This document shows positions 6,790-11,498 of a DNA stretch of 11,498 bases, in pieces. The position numbers and the translations under genes were made by a program. Each line of letters begins with the position of its first letter. The first letter of the stretch is position 1. This DNA comes from Ktedonobacteraceae bacterium (lineage in GTDB: Bacteria; Chloroflexota; Ktedonobacteria; Ktedonobacterales; Ktedonobacteraceae), in assembly GCA_014896635.1 (NCBI GenBank), contig JADBKA010000148.1, positions 1 through 11,498 on the forward strand, given 5' to 3'. The notes below the pieces were generated by a model. That model was not told where the DNA came from, did no database searches, and saw nothing but the letters and a program-made list of their open reading frames with translations.

Positions 6790-6843
6790 ATTATACATAT
6801 ACATCCAAATCAAGCGGCCAGCTATCTACGGGATATGTATAAT
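6790..6843. promoter_or_regulatory. Inverted repeat with mirrored -10 elements
   Basis: ATTATACATAT (6790-6800) and ATATGTATAAT (6833-6843) are a perfect 11 bp inverted repeat around a 32 bp centre. Each arm, read outward, gives the same ATATGTATAAT, so one TATAAT faces the peptide gene (- strand) and the other faces the kinases (+ strand). No good -35 lies 16-18 bp behind either -10, so the promoters may need an activator. Confidence 0.4.
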
Positions 6844-6989
6844 TTTATGTTTACTTTTACACAGGAAAACAGGTCTCGTGATTTTCTTTTCGGGGCTGCT
6901 TCCCTGTAATCCCCTCCCACCGTACACAAATATTCATTATAGACCAGAGTATTTACTATCTGTGATCGCCAGCAGGCTATGCGGGCGTG

Positions 6990-6995
6990 TATAAT
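6990..6995 (+). promoter_or_regulatory. Candidate -10 for the kinase genes
   Basis: A perfect TATAAT preceded by CGTG, 163 bp upstream of the first kinase ATG. No recognisable -35 is spaced properly, so this is only a candidate. Confidence 0.25.
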
Positions 6996-7158
6996 AGTTG
7001 CCGGAGAGCAAGGTGGCTGACTGTCCCTGTTCACTATTTCGTTGATGGGTATTAACTTGACAAAGGTGTTCCCACTCTTTTTCTCTTATGAGTGAGAGGA
7101 TAGACCACTAATCTTACGCCAGTAATATATACAGAAGAAATGTAAGGAGAAGAAAATA

Positions 7159-8187
7159 ATGCAACTATTAGAAGGTATTACTATTGGACATTATCATATA
7201 CAGCGGCGACTGGCGAAGGGTGGCATGTCGGTTGTTTATCTGGCGCAGGATACCAGAACACAGCAGATGGTAGCCATTAAAATGGTGCATCGCAGTGCAG
7301 GAGAGTATTGCGAACGATTTCGCCGCGAGACACACGTTGTGGCGCGGCTAAAACATCCACATATTTTGCCAGCTCTGGATTATGGTGAGTACGAATCCTG
7401 GTATTATCTTGTCACACCCTATATTGCCTATGGTACTTTGCATGATCGCCTGGCGCGAGGCTCGCTCTCGCAGGAAGAAGCCGGTGAGATTCTGGCACAA
7501 CTGGCCGATGCGCTTCAGTGTGCGCATGAGCATGGTATGGTACATCGGGATATCAAGGCATCGAATGTGCTACTGCACGAGGGTAAGTATGTCTACCTGG
7601 CCGATTTTGGTCTGGTGAAAAGCGCAGGAGCTGCCCATAGTCTCACGCAGTCGGGCTACTTAATTGGTACTCCAGAGTATATGGCACCTGAACTGGTAGA
7701 TACGCCGCCGACGGTTGCCAGCGACGTCTACGCGCTGGGCGTGCTGCTCTATCAGATGTTGACAGGACGGTTACCATTTCGGGGAGATACACCCGTTGTC
7801 ACTGTCTGGCAGCATATCAAGAATAAGCCAGAGGCGCCTTCTTCTCTCAATCCTGCTATTTCTCAGGCCGTTGAACAGGTCATTTTGTGCGCGATGGCGA
7901 AGAAGCCGCAGGAGCGGTTCCCGACGACTCAGGACATGGCGCACGCCTATCAGCGGGCGCTCAACCCGCAGGCTTGTGCTATCACTGGCAGCACATCATC
8001 CTCTGTCGAAGTGCCGCCTGCCGTGATTCGCGTGGTCCCGGTATCTTCTATCGCTCTCCCGCCGGTACGTTCTCCTCGCATGTGGGTGCGCCTGCTGGCG
8101 GTGCTTCTACTCACTACACTTTTACTGGCAGCGTTGGTCAGCGCACTGTTCTACCTTGTGCAAGTCCTCTCTTCTCATGGCGGCTAA
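7159..8187 (+). CDS. Membrane-anchored Ser/Thr protein kinase (PknB family), short tail
   Basis: Hanks-type Ser/Thr kinase of 342 residues. The kinase domain covers about 12-268. It has a glycine loop LAKGGMSVVY (18-27), ATP-binding Lys41, alpha-C Glu57, HRDIKASN (catalytic Asp131, Asn136), DFG (149-151) and GTPEYMAPE (170-178). All catalytic residues are present, so it should be active. A linker rich in Pro, Ser and Val leads to one membrane helix (about 309-333). Only about nine residues follow, so there is no extracytoplasmic sensor domain such as PASTA. Any signal must come from partners, the membrane or the cytoplasmic side. The start follows TAAGGAGA with 8 nt spacing. A paralogous kinase follows 201 bp later on the same strand. 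Substrates cannot be read from the sequence. Confidence 0.93.
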   Translation: MQLLEGITIGHYHIQRRLAKGGMSVVYLAQDTRTQQMVAIKMVHRSAGEYCERFRRETHVVARLKHPHILPALDYGEYESWYYLVTPYIAYGTLHDRLARGSLSQEEAGEILAQLADALQCAHEHGMVHRDIKASNVLLHEGKYVYLADFGLVKSAGAAHSLTQSGYLIGTPEYMAPELVDTPPTVASDVYALGVLLYQMLTGRLPFRGDTPVVTVWQHIKNKPEAPSSLNPAISQAVEQVILCAMAKKPQERFPTTQDMAHAYQRALNPQACAITGSTSSSVEVPPAVIRVVPVSSIALPPVRSPRMWVRLLAVLLLTTLLLAALVSALFYLVQVLSSHGG

Positions 8188-8388
8188 GAAGGGTGTGGTT
8201 AATCTTTCTCTCGCCTTTAACTTGAGGAACAGAAACAGAGATGACATTATCAGACCTGCTACCGAATCCTGGCCGGATGCGTGTTTATCAATGAAGCTTT
8301 GTAGAAATGAACTTTCCGTAGTGCAGCCCTGTTCAGCTTCGCGGCAGCAATCCGTCGAAGTTGAGAGAGAGAAAAGCAAGGGATGAGT
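8188..8388 (+). other. Intergenic region between the two kinases
   Basis: About 200 bp without a supported gene. A weak promoter candidate is TTGAGG (8222-8227), 17 nt, then CATTAT (8245-8250). A 7 bp imperfect stem, AGCTTCG (8335-8341) with CGAAGTT (8356-8362), lies just before the second kinase's ribosome-binding site. The second kinase may have its own transcription or may be co-transcribed with the first. Confidence 0.35.
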
Positions 8389-9831
8389 ATGCGAGAGCTG
8401 ATCGGAACGACTATCAGCCATTACACTATTCAGAGCCGCCTGGCACGCGGGGGAATGTCCGAAGTCTATCTGGCGCGGGACAATGAAACTGAGCAAATAG
8501 TCGCTGTGAAGCTTGTACATAAAAGCGCAGGAGAATATTGTGAGCGATTTTGCCGCGAGGTCAGGACGGTTGCTCGACTCCGGCATGCTCATATTTTACC
8601 GGCTCTGGATTATGGTGAGTATGATGACTGGCATTACCTGGTGACGCCTTATATCGCCTACGGCACGCTCCATAGCCACCTGGCGCGAGGACCGGTGTCG
8701 CTGGACGAGGCCGGCAATATCCTTGAACAACTGGCCGGGGCGCTCCAGTACGCCCATGAGCAGGGAATCGTACACCGTGATATTAAACCTTCAAATATTC
8801 TCTTGCAGGATGGCAAACATGTCTACCTGGCGGACTTTGGCCTGGTGAAAGAGGCAGGAGAAAGCCACAGCCTCACCCGCTCAAACTTCGTTATCGGCAC
8901 GCCCGAATATATGGCACCGGAACTTGTTGAGAGCCAGGTAACGGCAGCAAGCGACATCTATGCGCTGGGCATACTGCTCTACCAGATGCTCACAGGCCGA
9001 GTTCCTTTTAACGGTTCCACACCCCTCGCAATAGTCTGGAAGCATTTGCAGGACCCACCACCGCCACCATCCTCTCTCAATCCTGCTATCCCTTTTGCCG
9101 TCGAGCGCGTGATTTTGCGGGCGCTGGCGAAGAGTCCCACAGGGCGATTTCGTACCGCTCAGCAAATGGCCTATGCATACCGGCAGGCACTGGACTTTGA
9201 GCAGGCATCTCTGAGCCTGACCCCAACACTATCGGCAGATGTGCGCGTTTTTTCCCTGCCACAAATAGATATAATGCCTGATATACCTGTAAATAAATAT
9301 AAACAGAGAAAACAACAGATATTCAAACTCGTGGCAATGACTATTATGCTGGCAACATTTCTCGCCGGGTCGGTGTTGCTGGCTTTTACAACTTCCGCTC
9401 CTTTTCCTACCTCTGATGCCTCGCAACCGACTTTGCAGGGAGCAAGCATCTCCGGCGGCATGGCGCAAACACCCATAGCCGGATCTTCGCCGACACCATC
9501 ACTTCCAACTGCTACTGCACCTACAACCTCTGGCGGAAAAGGCGATAATTCATTCATGCAACCCTTCTCTACTCCCCCCAACGTACGATCACAGTTGAAC
9601 GAAACTGGTGAGGGAAATAATACGGTGTATAGCAATAGCTATAACGGCAGCGACAACAGCTACAACAGCTACAACGACAACCAGCATTATGATCAGAGAG
9701 TGAAGAAAAAATTCCATCAGTCGGGAGACGGGCAGAGCAACAAACAGGACGGGAGCAATCAGAAACAAGGAGGTTGTCAGAACAGCGGGTATGGCGGAGA
9801 GGATCACCAGGGGCAAGGAGAAGAACATTAA
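8389..9831 (+). CDS. Membrane-anchored Ser/Thr protein kinase (PknB family), long disordered tail
   Basis: Paralogue of the upstream kinase. From the ATG at 8389 the protein has 480 residues, and the N-terminus aligns with its neighbour without gaps. This start also puts AAGGG 6 nt upstream, whereas the alternative ATG at 8383 directly touches AAGGG. The kinase domain is at about 12-268, with Lys41, HRDIKPSN (Asp131, Asn136), DFG (149-151) and GTPEYMAPE. After a basic linker (KYKQRKQQ) comes one membrane helix (about 311-335). A tail of about 143 residues lies beyond the membrane. It is rich in Thr, Pro and Ser at first, then in Asn, Ser and Tyr (about 404-433), then in Gln, Gly and Asn, with one Cys. 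It is predicted to be disordered and resembles no sensor domain I know. The paralogues have diverged mainly after the kinase domain. Confidence 0.92.
   Translation: MRELIGTTISHYTIQSRLARGGMSEVYLARDNETEQIVAVKLVHKSAGEYCERFCREVRTVARLRHAHILPALDYGEYDDWHYLVTPYIAYGTLHSHLARGPVSLDEAGNILEQLAGALQYAHEQGIVHRDIKPSNILLQDGKHVYLADFGLVKEAGESHSLTRSNFVIGTPEYMAPELVESQVTAASDIYALGILLYQMLTGRVPFNGSTPLAIVWKHLQDPPPPPSSLNPAIPFAVERVILRALAKSPTGRFRTAQQMAYAYRQALDFEQASLSLTPTLSADVRVFSLPQIDIMPDIPVNKYKQRKQQIFKLVAMTIMLATFLAGSVLLAFTTSAPFPTSDASQPTLQGASISGGMAQTPIAGSSPTPSLPTATAPTTSGGKGDNSFMQPFSTPPNVRSQLNETGEGNNTVYSNSYNGSDNSYNSYNDNQHYDQRVKKKFHQSGDGQSNKQDGSNQKQGGCQNSGYGGEDHQGQGEEH
9655..9672 (+). repeat. 9 bp tandem repeat inside the kinase tail
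   Basis: AACAGCTAC occurs twice in direct succession, followed by AAC. The repeat lies in the segment encoding Asn-Ser-Tyr-rich residues. Being a multiple of three, it could change tail length without breaking the frame. Confidence 0.5.
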
Positions 9832-9889
9832 AAATGTCAATGACTTGAGATTTTCACCACGTTTTTTACAATTTCATGAAGATTTCTCA

Positions 9890-9918
9890 TTGCCGCCAGG
9901 CAAAAACCGCGCTATGAT
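9890..9918 (+). promoter_or_regulatory. hemE promoter, sigma-70 type
   Basis: TTGCCG (9890-9895), a 17 nt spacer and TATGAT (9913-9918). It lies about 60 bp after the kinase stop. Transcription would start near 9925, giving a leader of about 100 nt before hemE. Confidence 0.6.
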
Positions 9919-9956
9919 ATGGAGGACCAGAAACCTTACAAAAAACGGCGCTTTCA

Positions 9957-9981
9957 TCCCGTCCCCCGACAGGAGACGGGA
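9957..9981 (+). promoter_or_regulatory. Hairpin in the hemE 5' leader
   Basis: TCCCGTC (9957-9963) and GACGGGA (9975-9981) form a perfect 7 bp stem with an 11 nt loop. The stem is about 32 nt after the predicted transcription start and 43 nt before the hemE ATG. No T tract follows, so it is not an obvious terminator. It could affect translation or mRNA stability, or be an operator. Confidence 0.35.
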
Positions 9982-10024
9982 CTTTGCACACCAGATTCTT
10001 AAAAAAGGAAATGTCGCAGATAGC

Positions 10025-11095
10025 ATGCAAAAAAATAAAATAACATCCGTCCATTCTTCCCGGACCGGCTATTCTCGTTTTCTGGCAGCCTGCCATCGCC
10101 AGCAGCCAGACACTACCTCCGTCTGGTTCATGCGCCAGGCAGGACGTTGCCTGCCCGCTTATCGTCTACTACGCAAAAAATATGATATGCTGACAATGGT
10201 CAGGACTCCTGAAATAAGCACGAAAGTGACATTAATGCCTGTAGAAACTTTCGGCGTTGATGCCGCAGTAATTTACGCTGACATCATGCTACCGCTGGAA
10301 GAAATGGGCTTATCGCTGGAGATCCGGCATGAAACGGGTCCTGTCATTCACCAGCCAGTGCGCAGCAGGCGAGACATTGAAGCACTGCGCGTCCCTTCGG
10401 CAGAGGAGATTACCCCGTTTGAGATGGAAACAATCCGCCTCGTGCGCCATGAGTTGGCAGGCAGGCAGGCAGTGATTGGTTTTTCCGGCGCTCCCTTTAC
10501 CCTGGCCTGCTACCTGATTGAAGGACACGCCTCGCGGGATTATCATATGACCAGAGCGATGATGTACGGCCAGCCGGAACTATGGCATGCCCTGATGGAG
10601 AAGCTGACAGAGGTCGTCATACACTATCTCATAGCTCAGATTCAGGCGGGCGTTGATGCAATCCAGCTCTTTGATAGCTGGATAGGTGTGCTTAATCCCA
10701 ACGCCTATCGCCAGTTTGTCCAGCCTTATGTCCGGCGCATCTTTGAAGCTGTTAAACAGAGCAATACCCCTGCCATTCATTTTGGCACACATACTGCCGC
10801 GCTGCTTGAAGTGATGGCCGAAGCGGGGGGAGATATTATCGGCATCGACGCGCATGTCGATCTGGACAGAGCCTGGCAGGCTGTCGGCTTTGAACGCGGC
10901 GTGCAGGGCAATCTCGATCCGGCTTTGCTGCTGACAGAGTGGCCCGTCGTTGAAGCGGAGATGCAGGATGTCCTGCGCCGCGCTGCCAATCGGCCCGGCC
11001 ATATCTTCAATTTAGGACATGGTGTGCCAAAGGATGCTAACCCCGATCTACTGCGCCGTCTGGTTGATGCTGTTCATGAAACAACAAAACGCTAG
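10025..11095 (+). CDS. hemE: Uroporphyrinogen decarboxylase
   Basis: Cytoplasmic heme-pathway enzyme that removes four CO2 from uroporphyrinogen III to give coproporphyrinogen III. From the ATG at 10025 it has 356 residues, a normal length. The active-site residues are all present: MRQAGR (Arg37, Arg41), YADIM (Asp86), FSGAPFTLACYLIEG (Tyr163), FDSW (Ser218) and FNLGHG (His332). The frame is open back to 9791, but that extension is unlike the family and covers the promoter and kinase end, so 10025 was chosen. With this start, Arg37, Arg41 and Asp86 also take the same numbers as in the downstream copy. A possible ribosome-binding site is AAGGAA (10005-10010), rather far at 14 nt. A second hemE-like gene starts 19 bp after the stop, probably in the same operon. 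Confidence 0.94.
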   Translation: MQKNKITSVHSSRTGYSRFLAACHRQQPDTTSVWFMRQAGRCLPAYRLLRKKYDMLTMVRTPEISTKVTLMPVETFGVDAAVIYADIMLPLEEMGLSLEIRHETGPVIHQPVRSRRDIEALRVPSAEEITPFEMETIRLVRHELAGRQAVIGFSGAPFTLACYLIEGHASRDYHMTRAMMYGQPELWHALMEKLTEVVIHYLIAQIQAGVDAIQLFDSWIGVLNPNAYRQFVQPYVRRIFEAVKQSNTPAIHFGTHTAALLEVMAEAGGDIIGIDAHVDLDRAWQAVGFERGVQGNLDPALLLTEWPVVEAEMQDVLRRAANRPGHIFNLGHGVPKDANPDLLRRLVDAVHETTKR

Positions 11096-11114
11096 TCGGG
11101 AAAGATAAGTGTTT

Positions 11115-11498
11115 ATGTCTGAAAATACAACAGAACATGCGCTTCCATTACAGAGCGGAGTAGCTCGTTTTCTGGCTGCCTGCCATCTCAGACAGCCTGA
11201 CGCCACGCCTGTCTGGTTTATGCGCCAGGCTGGCAGTTGTCTCCTCCAATATCGCGCACTGCTGAAAAAATATGATGTCAGAACGATTGCCGGCACACCC
11301 GAATTAAGTTCGCAGGTAGCGTTGATGCCGGTAGAAACGTTTGGTGTCGATGCGGTCGTGCTCTATGCCGATATCATGTTACCGGTTGAAGCGATGGGCA
11401 TGGAGCTATCTATTCTGGCAGATGGACCGGTATTGCATACTCCCATCCGCTCCCTGCACGACGTAGAGCGGCTGCGTACACCGTCCGCTGAGGAGATC
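11115..11498 (+). CDS. Second uroporphyrinogen-decarboxylase-like gene, 3' partial, with Arg41 replaced by Ser
   Basis: The first 128 codons of a hemE paralogue; the gene runs off the right edge. It is clearly similar to the upstream hemE in protein and DNA, with long matching stretches such as RFLAACH and VWFMRQAG, and aligns with it without gaps at the N-terminus. Arg37, Gln38 and Asp86 (in LYADIM) are kept. The second Arg of the RQAGR substrate-binding loop is Ser41 (AGT at 11235-11237; hemE has CGT), and the following LPAY is LLQY. In known URO decarboxylases Arg41 helps bind the substrate carboxylates, so activity may be weak, altered or lost. The gene follows hemE by 19 bp with GGGAAAG in between, so it is probably co-transcribed. 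Possible roles are a diverged enzyme, a regulatory subunit or partner, or a decaying duplicate. The C-terminal half is not visible. Confidence 0.85.
   Translation, partial: MSENTTEHALPLQSGVARFLAACHLRQPDATPVWFMRQAGSCLLQYRALLKKYDVRTIAGTPELSSQVALMPVETFGVDAVVLYADIMLPVEAMGMELSILADGPVLHTPIRSLHDVERLRTPSAEEI

Larger units (their letters stand above)
6669..7158. other. 490 bp divergent regulatory region between the peptide gene and the first kinase
   Basis: This region is visibly more AT-rich than its flanks. It holds a 12 bp palindrome, an inverted repeat with outward-facing TATAAT sequences, and another TATAAT at 6990-6995 facing the kinase. A TTGACA at 7057-7062 has no -10 at a normal distance. 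It also holds the kinase ribosome-binding site TAAGGAGA (7143-7150). No convincing gene was found; its open frames resemble no protein. Confidence 0.5.

Noticed and set aside
6734..6994. Open frames in the divergent region on both strands
   Set aside because: Short AT-rich frames across palindromes and promoter-like sequence, with no supporting start site.
7057..7092. TTGACA upstream of the first kinase as a sigma-70 promoter
   Set aside because: The nearest -10-like sequence (TATGAG at 7087) is 24 nt away, too far for a normal promoter.
9791..10024. A longer hemE start that would add 78 residues and overlap the kinase gene
   Set aside because: The extension is unlike the URO-decarboxylase family and spans the promoter and leader hairpin. 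The start at 10025 gives normal length and the same residue numbering as the downstream paralogue.
1..11498. CRISPR array, tRNA or rRNA genes, transposase, integrase or attachment site
   Set aside because: None was recognised; repeats here are short palindromes or two-copy motifs without CRISPR spacing.

Overview
The window looks like a chromosomal segment of a Chloroflexota bacterium, most plausibly of the class Ktedonobacteria. This is inferred from the mixture of genes and was not tested by a search. The supporting signs are a Thermus-type methionyl-tRNA synthetase zinc knuckle (C-x2-C...C-x2-H), membrane-anchored Hanks-type kinases in tandem, an orphan double-glycine-leader peptide, and GC-rich or purine-rich repeat clutter between genes.

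Layout, left to right. (1) metG on the + strand enters at the left edge and ends at 1558. It is intact except for one missing base inside the KMSKS catalytic loop near 912. (2) On the - strand, facing metG, lie yedK (SRAP/HMCES-type abasic-site protein, 1696-2352) and, upstream of it, dnaE (replicative DNA polymerase III alpha, 2614-6141). dnaE has a strong sigma-70-like promoter (TTGACA-N18-TATGCT), and its spacer contains GAAC-N4-GTTC, the LexA box of Gram-positive bacteria. The polymerase and the DNA-damage protein may therefore form a damage-responsive unit. The 261 bp between them hold a GC-rich hairpin cluster and a copy of a purine-rich repeat that also occurs behind metG. (3) Also on the - strand is a 96-codon peptide gene (6378-6668). 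It has an acidic leader ending in a GAGG site and a core with six consecutive Asn-x-hydrophobic triplets. It resembles a RiPP precursor, but no maturation enzyme is in view. (4) A 490 bp AT-rich divergent region carries an 11 bp inverted repeat whose arms each read out as an identical TATAAT-containing -10 sequence, plus a 12 bp perfect palindrome. (5) Two tandem paralogous Ser/Thr kinases follow on the + strand (7159-8187 and 8389-9831). Their catalytic domains align residue for residue, but their parts beyond the membrane differ. (6) hemE (10025-11095) has its own promoter (TTGCCG-N17-TATGAT). A second hemE-like gene follows 19 bp later and runs off the right edge; it has Ser in place of the substrate-binding Arg41.

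The most interesting points are the LexA-type box inside the dnaE promoter with yedK downstream, the Asn-triplet RiPP-like peptide with its mirrored divergent promoter region, and the tandem hemE pair with R41S. No tRNA, rRNA, CRISPR array, transposase or attachment site was seen.
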